Part shown: positions 9,373-18,762 of the stretch, in pieces | Position numbering within the stretch: position 1 is the first letter of the stretch | Layout of the letters: each line of letters opens with the position of its first letter | Source of the DNA: Klebsiella pneumoniae | Lineage (GTDB): Bacteria > Pseudomonadota > Gammaproteobacteria > Ga0077536 | Reading direction: 5' to 3' | Length of the DNA: 53,529 nucleotides | Assembly: GCA_945862315.1 (NCBI GenBank) | Contig: CAMAXW010000024.1 | Location: 1-53,529, forward strand | Program-made: the position numbers and the translations under genes | The notes under the pieces: model-generated | What the model saw: the letters and a program-made list of their open reading frames with translations, nothing else | The model's database searches: none | Told to the model about the DNA's origin: nothing

Positions 9373-11222
9373 GGCGTGACCAACCCGCGCAGCCGTTGCG
9401 CAAAGTCCGTCGCATTCGCATAGCCGATCAAACGCCTATCTCGGCGCTCTTGGCCGTGCGTGTCGTAGAGCAGCACCGCCGGCGGGCCAAATAACTCGAG
9501 ACTGGCCAAGAGCGCGCGGTCAGCGTCATCGTTGGCCGTCACATCGATGCGCAGCAGCGTAAAGGCGGTCATCTGGGCCGCGATCACTGGGTCGCCAAAA
9601 GTGTTCCGTTCTAATCTTTTGCACTCCACGCACCAATCAGCATAAACATCCAGCAGCACCGGCCGCCCGGCCGCGGCAGCCCCGGCCAGCGCCGCGGCCA
9701 AATCGGCGGTGGACTTGACCGCCCCAAAAACCGGCTTAACGGCTGCTGGCGACGCGCTCGAACGGGCCACAAAAGGTGCCAGCGGATGGAACACATCCTC
9801 AGCACCCGCGGCGGCACCCACCATCAGCACGCCGCCATAGCCGAGGAATGCAACCCCCAAGGTTTTCCACAACCGCGCCCAACCCGAGGCGAGTTCGCGC
9901 AAAGGCTCCAAAGCGCCGAGAAAAATACCCGCACCGAGGAGCAACAAGGCCCACAGGGCCAACGCCAGCGCGGGCGGCACGATCCGCTCGAGAAACCACA
10001 CCGCCACCGCCAACGAAACGACGCCAAACACCTGTTGAATACGCTCCAACCACGCGCCAGCGCGCGGCAACCAATGCCCCGCCGAGGCCCCCACCAGCAA
10101 CAGCGGCAGCCCCATGCCAAGACCCATGGCAAACAGCGCCACCCCGCCCACCAAGGGACTGCCTTGATGTCCGAGATACAGCAGCGCGCCGGCCAACGGC
10201 GGTGCCACGCACGGCCCCACCAGGATGGCAGACAGGCTACCCATGATGGCCACACCCATCAGACTCCCGCCGCGCGTCCCCCGGCTGGTGGACTCTAAGC
10301 GCGCGCGTAACGCCATCGGTAACTGGAGCGAAAAGAGCCCGAACATCGACAACGCCAGCACGACGAACACCGCACTAAAACCGATCACCGCCGCGGGATG
10401 TTGAAACGTTGCTTGCAGATTGCTACCGAAAACGCCGGCCACCAAACCCACCACCGCGTAGGTCGCCGCCATCGCCAATACGTAGACGGCCGACAACAGC
10501 AGCCCGTGGTGGGCGCCAGAACGGCTCTGCTCCCCGACTAAAATGCCGGAGAGGATGGGAATCATGGGGAACACGCAGGGGGTTAGGGAGAGCAGTAAGC
10601 CAAAGCCCAAAAACGTGAGGGCGACGGCGAACACACCGCGGTCCGCTAAGACCGCACCGAGCCGGTCGGCCTGCGATGCCGCAGATCCGCTGGGGACCAC
10701 CGGTGGGACGGTGCTCGGCGCAGCCGTCGCGACCCCGGCTGGACCCGCCGGCGCGCCCACCGCCAAGGTGAGGGTCTTATTGATCGGCGGGTAGCAAATG
10801 CCATCTTCTGCGCAACCTTGGTAGGTCACCTGCAGCGTGACTTGGGTACGCTCGGGCACCGGCTGGATGCCGACCATCACGCGGACATTTTTGCGATAGA
10901 TTTTGACCCGCCCAAACTCTTCGTCGTCCTTGTCCTCACCCGGCGGCAGGCTCAGGGGGGCGATGGTCGCAGACCCGTCTGGCGACACCACCTTCATTTT
11001 GTCGCGATACAAGTAATAGCCTTCGGCGACCGCCCAACTCAGTGCCACTTGATCGTTGGCAAGGTCCTCGTGAGAGAGCTCAAAGGCGCGGTCGGGCGGC
11101 AGGAATTCGCGTGGCCCACCGCCGCCGAGGCGATCGAGTTGCTCGAAAATACCTGCGAAAACGGGCCCGGTGAGCAGGGCCACGCAGAGCAGCACGCTGA
11201 TCCGCCAATTTGTTTTAACCAT
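9369..11222 (-). CDS. dsbD: thiol:disulfide interchange protein DsbD
   Basis: DsbD moves electrons from cytoplasmic thioredoxin across the inner membrane to periplasmic partners. All three domains are present in 617 residues: a signal peptide and N-terminal domain with the redox pair in GCAEDGICYPP (near 131-139); a multi-pass central domain with membrane cysteines in SLTPCVFPMIPILSG (near 215) and LVGPCVAPPLAG; and a C-terminal thioredoxin domain with DWCVECKRLE near 530. A co-translated TlpA-like gene follows. In related genomes dsbD also lies close to aroQ. Confidence 0.95.
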   Translation of the reverse strand: MVKTNWRISVLLCVALLTGPVFAGIFEQLDRLGGGGPREFLPPDRAFELSHEDLANDQVALSWAVAEGYYLYRDKMKVVSPDGSATIAPLSLPPGEDKDDEEFGRVKIYRKNVRVMVGIQPVPERTQVTLQVTYQGCAEDGICYPPINKTLTLAVGAPAGPAGVATAAPSTVPPVVPSGSAASQADRLGAVLADRGVFAVALTFLGFGLLLSLTPCVFPMIPILSGILVGEQSRSGAHHGLLLSAVYVLAMAATYAVVGLVAGVFGSNLQATFQHPAAVIGFSAVFVVLALSMFGLFSLQLPMALRARLESTSRGTRGGSLMGVAIMGSLSAILVGPCVAPPLAGALLYLGHQGSPLVGGVALFAMGLGMGLPLLLVGASAGHWLPRAGAWLERIQQVFGVVSLAVAVWFLERIVPPALALALWALLLLGAGIFLGALEPLRELASGWARLWKTLGVAFLGYGGVLMVGAAAGAEDVFHPLAPFVARSSASPAAVKPVFGAVKSTADLAAALAGAAAAGRPVLLDVYADWCVECKRLERNTFGDPVIAAQMTAFTLLRIDVTANDDADRALLASLELFGPPAVLLYDTHGQERRDRRLIGYANATDFAQRLRGLVTP

Positions 11223-11352
11223 TTTTGAAGACTCGTTGCTGCGGCGGCATGTTGAGTGACCGTGTGGGTCTCGGGAAGTTCATGCGGGGTGCAGGTCCAT
11301 TAGGATGGGGGGGACACACGGGGGCTTTACTCGGTGGTTGTTGCGCGGTCTA

Positions 11353-11376
11353 GGTTGGGTCATCACGGACCCAGCC
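11353..11376 (-). terminator. strong hairpin after the aminotransferase gene
   Basis: A 9-bp stem (GGTTGGGTC with GGACCCAGCC, one G-U pair) encloses a 6-base loop 62 bp downstream of the minus-strand aminotransferase stop and upstream of dsbD. No T-run follows on either strand. It may be a Rho-independent-like attenuator or only a structured leader of dsbD. Confidence 0.35.
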
Positions 11377-11437
11377 GGGGGCGCACTAAAGCGCCGCGAA
11401 CGTCGGGGAAATTGGCGCCTCGGCGGGCCCGGGCGGC

Positions 11438-12589
11438 TCACAACGAGGCGAGCCTCGCCGCCGCTTCGCGGAGGGTGTCGTCGTTCTTGCAGAAACAAAA
11501 ACGCACATACTTCGCAGCGGGAGCTTGCGCGTAGAACACCGACACCGGAATGGCCGCCACCCCCACGTGCCGAGTGAGCCACTCGGCAAATGCAACGTCT
11601 GACAGATCGCTGATGGCGCTGTAGTCCGCCAGCTGAAAGTAGGTCCCCGCCGAAGGCACGGTGCGAAAACGCGAACCAGCCAGCGCCTGCACGAACAAAT
11701 CGCGTTTGCGCTGGTAAAACGCCGGCAGTTCGCGGAGGTGCTCGGGGTGGTCCCGCATAAAATCGGCGAGCCCGAACTGGATGGGCGTTATGCCCACAAA
11801 AGTCACAAACTGATGCACGCGGCGCAGTTCCGCGGTGAGCACTGCAGGCGCCACGCAATAACCGGTTTTCCAGCCGGTGACATGGTAGGTCTTGCCGAAA
11901 GACGACACCGCGAAAGAGCGCGCCGCCAAAGCCGGATAACGCAGCACGCTTTCGTGGCGACGCCCGTCGAAAATCAGATGTTCGTACACTTCATCGGCAC
12001 ACACGATGAGGTTATGTTGCTCGGCCAACGCCTGCAGCGCCAACAAATCCTCCGCGTCCAACACACTCCCCGTGGGATTGTGTGGCGAGTTGACCATAAT
12101 CATGCGGGTGCGGGGGGTGATGCTGTCGGCCACCCGCTGCCAGTCAATGCGGTAAGCCGGCGGCATTAATGGCAGGCGCACGGGTCGCCCACCGGCCAGC
12201 AAAATGGCCGGCTCGTAGCAGTCGTAGGCGGGGTCAAAAAGAATGACTTCATCGCCCGCGCCCACCACGGCGGTGATTGCGCAATAAATGGCCTCGGTCG
12301 CGCCGGGCGTAATGGTGATCTCGGTGTCTGGCGAAACGTGCGCGCCATACCATTCCAAAACCTTTGCCGCGACCGCAGCGCGTAGCGGCGCCACGCCCGC
12401 CATGGGCGGATATTGGTTAAAACCGGCGTCGAGGTAGTGCTTCACCCGGTCTTTGAGCGCCGCCGGCCCATCGTAGTCGGGAAATCCTTGGGAGAGGTTA
12501 ATGGCGCCGCACTCAGCCGCCAGCTGTGACATCACGGTGAAAATAGTGGTGCCGACGTGCGGCAGCTTGCTGTGGAATTGAAGCGTCAT
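11438..12589 (-). CDS. methionine aminotransferase (YbdL-like, class I PLP)
   Basis: A PLP-dependent class I/II aminotransferase of 383 residues. The closest family I recognise is YbdL, which transaminates methionine and aromatic amino acids; members often serve as MtnE in methionine salvage. Seen: the substrate loop NLSQGFPDYD near 31-40, the PNPTG-like SPHNPTGSV near 168, and the PLP lysine in SSFGKTYHVTGWKTGY at residue 233. A conserved Arg lies in the C-terminal VRFCF. It diverges from glnE across 75 bp. The substrate is inferred by family only. Confidence 0.85.
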   Translation of the reverse strand: MTLQFHSKLPHVGTTIFTVMSQLAAECGAINLSQGFPDYDGPAALKDRVKHYLDAGFNQYPPMAGVAPLRAAVAAKVLEWYGAHVSPDTEITITPGATEAIYCAITAVVGAGDEVILFDPAYDCYEPAILLAGGRPVRLPLMPPAYRIDWQRVADSITPRTRMIMVNSPHNPTGSVLDAEDLLALQALAEQHNLIVCADEVYEHLIFDGRRHESVLRYPALAARSFAVSSFGKTYHVTGWKTGYCVAPAVLTAELRRVHQFVTFVGITPIQFGLADFMRDHPEHLRELPAFYQRKRDLFVQALAGSRFRTVPSAGTYFQLADYSAISDLSDVAFAEWLTRHVGVAAIPVSVFYAQAPAAKYVRFCFCKNDDTLREAAARLASL

Positions 12590-12664
12590 ACTGGCATTAT
12601 TCCCTAGGTGCTAGGCGCGCCATAGTCGCACGTGCACAAACCCCCATTGGGAAGGAGATCGACC

Positions 12665-15559
12665 ATGCCCAAGCTGCCTTTGTCCTGCGCGGCTCAAGAC
12701 CCGCTACCGCCCATCCTGCGCGACGCCAGCGCACCTTTACTGGCACGCTTCGCCGCGGCGGTGGCGGCTAACGGCATCGCCACCGTGCCGGCAGCGGTGG
12801 CGCAGAATCTGGCCGCCGTATTCGCTCTCAGCCCCTTTGTTGCGGAGGTCGCCATTCAAGCCCCTGCGCGCTGGCTCGCGGCGCTGGCCCCTGATAGCGA
12901 GTTCCAAAACGCCGCCGCCTGCCGGGCGCAGTGTGCGGCCCTGTTTGCGGATTGTCCGGATGAGATAACGCTGCGCGCCGGGATCCGCCAGCACCGCACA
13001 CTAGCCTTGGCTCGCAACGCTTGGGGCGACTTGCTGGGTGAACGCTCTCTGGCCGAGGTGCTAGCCGAGCTCTCGGCGTTAGCCGAGGCGCTGGTCGACA
13101 CCGTGGCCCAGTGGCTGTACCGGGACCTCACCGCGCGTTTTGGCACCCCAACGGAGGAGGGTGGCGGGCCGGTCGCGCTGGTGGTGATCGCCATGGGCAA
13201 ACTGGGCGGTGGCGAGCTTAATTTTTCATCCGACATTGATCTTATTTTTGCCTATCGGGCCGGTGGCGAAACCCAAGGCGGCCCGCGCACGCTATCCCAT
13301 CAAGAATTCTTTGACCGTTTGGGCAAGCGCCTCATCGCCATCCTCAACGAGCCCACGGATGATGGTTTTGTCTATCGGGTCGACATGCGTCTGCGGCCGT
13401 TTGGCGACAGCGGGGCGCTGACCGCGAGCTTTGCCGCCTTGGAACAATATTATGTTTTGCACGGGCGCGATTGGGAGCGCTATGCGCTCATCAAAGCCCG
13501 GGTCATTCACGGTGCGCCGGAAGACCTCGTCGCGCTCGCAGAAATCACCCGTCCGTTTGTGTATCGCCGTTATTTAGATTTTGGTGCGATCGAATCGGTG
13601 CGCGAAATGAAGGCCTTGATCGACGCCGAGACTGCCAGCGAGGGCTTGGCCCGCAACATCAAGCGGGGGGCTGGTGGGATCCGCGAAATTGAATTCATCG
13701 CGCAAGCTTTTCAGCTCGTGCGCGGTGGCCGCGAGCCGCGCCTACGGCAGTGCTCCTTACTGCCAACCTTGGAGGCCTGCGGAGCACTGGGGCTGCTCTC
13801 ACCCGCCGACACGCTGGCGTTAAGTGAGGCCTACTGTTTTTTACGGGTCGCGGAGAATCGGCTGCAACAGGTACACGACGCGCAAACCCAGACTTTGCCC
13901 CTGGATCCTTTGGGACAAGCGCGGCTGGCCTTCGGGCTAGGCTATCCCGACTGGGCCACGCTGACCGCCGCGCTCACTCGCCATCGACTCGCCGTCCGGC
14001 AACGCTTTGAAATGCTGCTGCTGCCCAGCCCCCTCGCGGCCGGCCAGCCCTCGATGCTGCAGGCCGCCTGCCTGGCAATTTGGCTGGGGCCCTCAGAGGA
14101 AAACGCGACGCTGGCCGCGCTGACCCACGCCGGTTTTAGCCAGCCCGAAGCCGCCGCCGCGCAATTGGCGCGACTCAAAGACGCCCGCTTTCTGGCGCGT
14201 TTATCGGGTAACGCACGCGAACGACTGGACCGCCTGATGCCGCGCCTACTGGCCATCTGCGCCGTGCGGCCCGAAGGCGCGCTCATTTTGGGACGCACCG
14301 GCGACCTCGTGCTGGCCGTGGCGCGACGCTCGGTTTATCTGGCGCTGCTCGCCGACCACGCGCAGGCACTGACGCGTTTGGTCGACTTATGCGAACGCAG
14401 CGGGTGGGTGGCGCGGCAAATCGCCCGCTGGCCGATCCTGCTGGATGAACTCCTCGATGATCGCCTGTTCGCCACGCCCCCCACCCGCGACCAACTGGCG
14501 CAGCGCTTAGACGCCACCTTGGAGGCGTTGCCGGCTGGCGACTTGGATGTCTGCATGGACACCCTGCGGAACTTCAAGCATCAGCAAGTGCTGCGGGTGG
14601 CGGCGTGCGATCTGTTGGTGGGGCTGCCGGTGGCAACCGTCAGCAATCACCTCACCTGGATTGCCGAAGTGTTACTCGACAAAGCCTTGGCGCTCGCGTG
14701 GGCCGACCTCGTGGCCCGTTACGGCGAGCCCACACTGCCCACCGAGGCGGGGCCCGCAGGCGCCGGCTTTGCGATCATCGCCTACGGCAAGCTAGGCGGT
14801 CGTGAGCTCGGCTATAGCTCGGATCTGGATTTAGTGTTCGTGCATAACAGCGAGAGCACGGCGCAAACCCACGGGCCGCACGTCATCGCCAATGCGGTGT
14901 TCTTCACCCGCCTAGCCCAACGAATCATCCACTTATTGACCACCCGCACGGCGGCCGGCAGCGCCTATGAACTGGATATGCGCCTGCGCCCTAGCGGCGC
15001 CTCGGGCCTGCTCGTGACCTCGCTAGCGGCGTTTCACGATTACCAGCGCAACGCCGCCTGGACCTGGGAGCACCAAGCGCTGCTGCGCGCGCGCGCGTTG
15101 GCTGGGAACCTGGCGCTCCAAGCGGGCTTCGAAGCTATCCGCAGTGAGATGGTGGAGTTGCCGCGTCCGATGGCCAAATTGCGCACTGAAATTGCCGACA
15201 TGCTGGTCCGCGTGCGGCAGCAAAGCGACCGCTCCGATGCTGAGTGGTTCGACCTGAAGCATGGGGTCGGCGGTATCACCGATATCGAATTTATGGTGCA
15301 ATACACCTGCCTTTGTTGGGCCTCGCAGCACCCTTCGCTGCGGGTCCACACCGACAATTTACGGCTGCTCGAAGTCATTGCCCAACTGGCGCTCTGGCCG
15401 CGAGACGACTGCCAACTGGTGCACGACGCCTATTTTGCCTATCGCGCGCAAGCCCACCGCTGCGCACTCCGCGAGGTTGATGGCCTAGTGGCGCAAGCCG
15501 CCCTTCAAGAGTGGCGCGCCGGCGTTAGCGCGGTATGGCAGCGCCTAATGATCGATTAA
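12665..15559 (+). CDS. glnE: bifunctional glutamine synthetase adenylyltransferase/deadenylase GlnE
   Basis: GlnE adds and removes AMP on glutamine synthetase in response to PII, tuning nitrogen assimilation. Two nucleotidyltransferase cores are visible: GKLGGGELNFSSDIDLIF near residue 176 (deadenylase half) and YGKLGGRELGYSSDLDLVF near 707 (adenylylase half). Both keep the paired aspartates. I chose the ATG at 12665 because AAGGAGA sits 8 bases upstream. The alternative start at 12632 would add 11 unlike residues. The 964-residue length is normal, and ilvE follows as in Pseudomonas. Confidence 0.96.
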   Translation: MPKLPLSCAAQDPLPPILRDASAPLLARFAAAVAANGIATVPAAVAQNLAAVFALSPFVAEVAIQAPARWLAALAPDSEFQNAAACRAQCAALFADCPDEITLRAGIRQHRTLALARNAWGDLLGERSLAEVLAELSALAEALVDTVAQWLYRDLTARFGTPTEEGGGPVALVVIAMGKLGGGELNFSSDIDLIFAYRAGGETQGGPRTLSHQEFFDRLGKRLIAILNEPTDDGFVYRVDMRLRPFGDSGALTASFAALEQYYVLHGRDWERYALIKARVIHGAPEDLVALAEITRPFVYRRYLDFGAIESVREMKALIDAETASEGLARNIKRGAGGIREIEFIAQAFQLVRGGREPRLRQCSLLPTLEACGALGLLSPADTLALSEAYCFLRVAENRLQQVHDAQTQTLPLDPLGQARLAFGLGYPDWATLTAALTRHRLAVRQRFEMLLLPSPLAAGQPSMLQAACLAIWLGPSEENATLAALTHAGFSQPEAAAAQLARLKDARFLARLSGNARERLDRLMPRLLAICAVRPEGALILGRTGDLVLAVARRSVYLALLADHAQALTRLVDLCERSGWVARQIARWPILLDELLDDRLFATPPTRDQLAQRLDATLEALPAGDLDVCMDTLRNFKHQQVLRVAACDLLVGLPVATVSNHLTWIAEVLLDKALALAWADLVARYGEPTLPTEAGPAGAGFAIIAYGKLGGRELGYSSDLDLVFVHNSESTAQTHGPHVIANAVFFTRLAQRIIHLLTTRTAAGSAYELDMRLRPSGASGLLVTSLAAFHDYQRNAAWTWEHQALLRARALAGNLALQAGFEAIRSEMVELPRPMAKLRTEIADMLVRVRQQSDRSDAEWFDLKHGVGGITDIEFMVQYTCLCWASQHPSLRVHTDNLRLLEVIAQLALWPRDDCQLVHDAYFAYRAQAHRCALREVDGLVAQAALQEWRAGVSAVWQRLMID

Positions 15560-15582
15560 ACATTCGTTTTGGAGAGAAATTT

Positions 15583-16506
15583 ATGAGCTACGCAGATCGC
15601 GACGGCGTGATCTGGATGGACGGCGTGATGGTGCCTTGGCGCGAAGCGAACACCCACGTGCTGACCCATTCCCTCCATTACGCGACGGCGGCTTTTGAGG
15701 GTGTACGCGCCTATAAAACCCCGCACGGCACGGCCATTTTCCGGCTGGAAGAACACATCCGCAGGCTCTTCGACACCACCCATATTTTGGGCATGAAGAT
15801 TCCTTTCACGCAGGCCGAAGTACGCCAAGCGTGTGTGGACTGCGTGCGCGAAAACAAGCTGGAAACCGCCTACCTACGTCCCTTGGCCTTCTACGGCTCC
15901 GAAGGCATGGGCCTGCACGCCGAGAATCTCTCGGTACACCTGAGCGTGGCAGCTTGGTTTTGGGGCGCCTATTTGGGCGGCGATGCGCTAGAAAAAGGCA
16001 TTCGCATCAAAACCTCGTCCTTTACCCGCAACCACGTCAACAGCGTGCTGTCAAAAGCCAAGGCGACCGGTAACTACCTCAATTCCATCATGGCGCTGCA
16101 GGAAGCCTCGCGGGATGGGTACGACGAAGCACTCCTGCTGGACAAAGACGGCATGGTTGCCGAGGGCAGCGGCGAAAATGTTTTTATGGTGCGCAAAGGC
16201 GTGCTGTACACCCCCGATCCGGCGTGCGCGCTAGAGGGCATCACCCGCGAAACCGTTATGCTCTTGGCGCAAGAGGCGGGCATTAAGGTGGTTGAGAAAC
16301 GCATCACCCGCGATGAAATCTATATCAGCGATGAGGCTTTTTTTACCGGCACCGCCGCCGAAGTCACGCCGATTCGCGAGTTGGACAACCGGGCAATCGG
16401 TACCGGCAAGCCGGGCCCTATCACCCTGCTGCTGCAACGCGCCTACCTCGATACCGTCCAAGGACTCCGCGCTTGTCCGCCCAGTTGGCTGACGCTGGTC
16501 GGCTGA
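15583..16506 (+). CDS. ilvE: branched-chain amino acid aminotransferase IlvE
   Basis: IlvE transfers amino groups to the keto acids of leucine, isoleucine and valine, the final step of their synthesis. It is a fold-type IV PLP enzyme of 307 residues. Motifs: THSLHYATAAFEGVRAY near residue 27, the PLP-lysine region LSKAKATGNYLNSI near 150, EGSGENVFMV near 195, and the late FFTGTAAEVTPI. The ATG at 15583 has GGAGAG 8 bases upstream. It begins 23 bp after glnE and probably shares its transcript. Confidence 0.95.
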   Translation: MSYADRDGVIWMDGVMVPWREANTHVLTHSLHYATAAFEGVRAYKTPHGTAIFRLEEHIRRLFDTTHILGMKIPFTQAEVRQACVDCVRENKLETAYLRPLAFYGSEGMGLHAENLSVHLSVAAWFWGAYLGGDALEKGIRIKTSSFTRNHVNSVLSKAKATGNYLNSIMALQEASRDGYDEALLLDKDGMVAEGSGENVFMVRKGVLYTPDPACALEGITRETVMLLAQEAGIKVVEKRITRDEIYISDEAFFTGTAAEVTPIRELDNRAIGTGKPGPITLLLQRAYLDTVQGLRACPPSWLTLVG

Positions 16507-16519
16507 TCCGCGCCAAGGG

Positions 16520-17446
16520 GTGAAGCCCACCACCCTCGTGTGGCGATTCTGTGACGGCCGGCCAGGTCACGATCGCCAAAGCGCCGGTTTGGTGGCGGCC
16601 CTCGCGGCACACCAGCCGACCACCGTGCTCACGCTGCCGGCCGCTGACTACCCCCACGCATGGCGACACTGGTGCCGCGGCCGCTGGCCCGGCGGGGCGG
16701 TGGCACAACGCCCCCACCTCGTGGTGGGTGCTGGCCGTGCTTGCGTGTGGCCGGTGTTAGCCGCCGCCCGGGCACACGCGGCCATCAGCCTGTATCTGAT
16801 GAACCCACCGGGGCTGCGCCGTTTATTCGACCTCTGCCTGATTCCCCGTCACGACGGGGTGGCCGCGGGACCTCGTGTGGTGGTCACCGAGGGCGTGCTC
16901 AACGACCTCCCCGCTGGCGACGGACCGCGGGTGGGGCCAACGCTCGTGCTCATAGGCGGACCCTCGCGCCACCATGGATGGGACGAAGCAGACCTACTAC
17001 GCCAGCTGGCATCACTGGTTTACGGCACGACACCTCGACAGTTTGTGATTAGCGATTCCCGCCGCACACCCGCCTCGACCACCGCCGCATTGCGTAACTT
17101 CGCGCAGCCGGGGGTGGTGTTTCTATCGCACGCCTCGATGACCAGCGAGGACTTCCGCACCGCACTCCTAAACGCGCCCTCGACGTGGGTCACCGCCGAT
17201 AGTGTGTCCATGCTCTATGAAGCCCTCAGCGCGGGTTGCGCGGTGGGACTATTGGCCGTACCCGCGCGGCGGGTAGACCGGATCACGGGTCTGGCGACGG
17301 CGCTCTTAGCCGATCGGCGCGTGAGTTCCTTGGCGCAGTGGCTGGCGGAGGGATGCTTGCCGCCACCGGCCGCACCCTTGGCGGAAGCGCAACGGTGTAG
17401 TCGCTTGGTCGCCGCGCGCCTGCTTGCCGCGGGCCACGGAACCTAA
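16520..17446 (+). CDS. ELM1/DUF1022 family protein
   Basis: Belongs to the bacterial relatives of plant mitochondrial fission protein ELM1, whose biochemical role is not established. The hallmark N-terminus WRFCDGRPGHDRQSAGLV is present, as are VLIGGPSRHHGWDE near residue 150 and a C-terminal GT-B-like part (SMLYEALSAGCAVGLL near 230). The fold suggests a nucleotide-sugar or glycosyltransferase-like enzyme. The start is a GTG 13 bp after ilvE; a second GTG six codons later is possible. It directly precedes a GT4 gene, consistent with an envelope glycan role. Confidence 0.75.
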   Translation: MKPTTLVWRFCDGRPGHDRQSAGLVAALAAHQPTTVLTLPAADYPHAWRHWCRGRWPGGAVAQRPHLVVGAGRACVWPVLAAARAHAAISLYLMNPPGLRRLFDLCLIPRHDGVAAGPRVVVTEGVLNDLPAGDGPRVGPTLVLIGGPSRHHGWDEADLLRQLASLVYGTTPRQFVISDSRRTPASTTAALRNFAQPGVVFLSHASMTSEDFRTALLNAPSTWVTADSVSMLYEALSAGCAVGLLAVPARRVDRITGLATALLADRRVSSLAQWLAEGCLPPPAAPLAEAQRCSRLVAARLLAAGHGT

Positions 17447-17447
17447 A

Positions 17448-18566
17448 ATGCAACGGCCTTTAAGCGTGGTGCAACTGCTGCCCGAACTGGAAGTCGGTGG
17501 GGTGGAGCAAGGCACGCTGGAAATTGCGGCCGCGCTGGTCGCAGGCGGGCACCGGGCGGTGGTTGTTTCGGGGGGCGGGCGCCTCGTGCCCAAACTGGAA
17601 GCGCTCGGGGCCACGCATATCACGCTACCGATCGGCCAAAAACGCCTGTCATCCCTGCTGCTCATTCGCCGGCTGCGCGAAATTTTTGTCAGCGAACGCA
17701 TTGACTTGGTGCACGCCCGCTCACGGCTGCCAGCGTGGCTTGGGTATCTGGCGCTAAAAGGCATGCCGGTGGCCCAGCGGCCGCGCTGGGTGACGACCGT
17801 CCATGGGCCTTACACCGTCAATCGCTACAGCCAAATTATGGTCAGCGGCGAGCGCGTCATTGCCATTTCAGCGTTCATACAGGGCTACATTGCACGGGCA
17901 TATCCCCAGCTCGAGGCGGGCCGCGTGCGGGTGATTCCGCGTGGGGTTGACCGACAGCAGTGGCCCACCGATTACGCACCACCCGCCGCGTGGCAGGCTG
18001 ACTGGCGAGAGCAGCACCCAACCCTCAGCACCCGCCCGACGCTGGTGCTGCCGGGGCGTTTGACGCGCTGGAAAGGACCCGAAGATTTCTTGGGCGTTGT
18101 AGCCCGGCTGCGCAACCAAGGCATCGCGGTGCACGGTTTGCTGGCCGGCGGCCCACATCCACGCAAACAGGCTTTTGAACGTTCGCTGCGGGCGCTAGCG
18201 CGGGAACTCCAGATTGAATCTGACCTCTCGTTTCTGGGTCAACGCAGCGACTTACGCGAGGTCATGGCGGTGTCCACTTGCGCGTTTTCCTTGACCCACA
18301 TCCCCGAGGCTTTTGGTCGCACCACGCTAGAAGCGCTGAGTTTGGGGGTGCCGGTCATCGGCTATGACCATGGCGGCACCGGTGAAATTCTGCGCGCAGT
18401 GTTTCCCGCCGGTTTGGTACCGCCGGGCGATTTGGACGCCGCAGCGGCACGCTGCGCCCAGTTTTTGGCGGCCCCACCGAGCGTGCAGGCCAGCCATCCC
18501 TATACCACCGCGCAGCTGCAAGCCGCGACGCTTGCGGTGTATTCAGAGCTATGCGGCGCACGGTGA
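17448..18566 (+). CDS. glycosyltransferase family 4 (GT-B)
   Basis: A GT4 glycosyltransferase, probably acting on LPS core or another envelope glycan. The N-terminal Rossmann half begins with LLPELEVGGVEQGTLEIAAA (glycine-rich acceptor loop). The C-terminal half carries VLPGRLTRWKGPEDFL near 195 and the donor-binding EX7E-like stretch PEAFGRTTLEALSLGVPVIG near 295. I chose the ATG at 17448, one base after the upstream stop; an earlier ATG at 17424 overlaps the ELM1-like gene. The sugar donor and acceptor cannot be read from sequence. Confidence 0.85.
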   Translation: MQRPLSVVQLLPELEVGGVEQGTLEIAAALVAGGHRAVVVSGGGRLVPKLEALGATHITLPIGQKRLSSLLLIRRLREIFVSERIDLVHARSRLPAWLGYLALKGMPVAQRPRWVTTVHGPYTVNRYSQIMVSGERVIAISAFIQGYIARAYPQLEAGRVRVIPRGVDRQQWPTDYAPPAAWQADWREQHPTLSTRPTLVLPGRLTRWKGPEDFLGVVARLRNQGIAVHGLLAGGPHPRKQAFERSLRALARELQIESDLSFLGQRSDLREVMAVSTCAFSLTHIPEAFGRTTLEALSLGVPVIGYDHGGTGEILRAVFPAGLVPPGDLDAAAARCAQFLAAPPSVQASHPYTTAQLQAATLAVYSELCGAR

Positions 18567-18762
18567 ACACGCAAAGTAGCGCGGGCTGCCCCCGGTTAGT
18601 TGCCGCTGAAGGGGCGCCACTCGGCCTCAGCAGTCGCCTGAATTTAGGCGCGCGATGGGGCGAAAAATTAGGCCCGCAAGGGCTGTCCACTAGCGCCTCG
18701 AACCAGCGCCAGCACGCGCGCGCAAAGGCGCCAGCGTTAACCCTCAACTTTAGGAGCGTCCT

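Noticed and set aside
18567-18762. Gap between the GT4 gene and the isomerase gene searched for tRNA or small RNA
   Set aside because: No cloverleaf or convincing promoter-terminator pair; only a ribosome-binding site (TAGGAG) near 18755 is evident.
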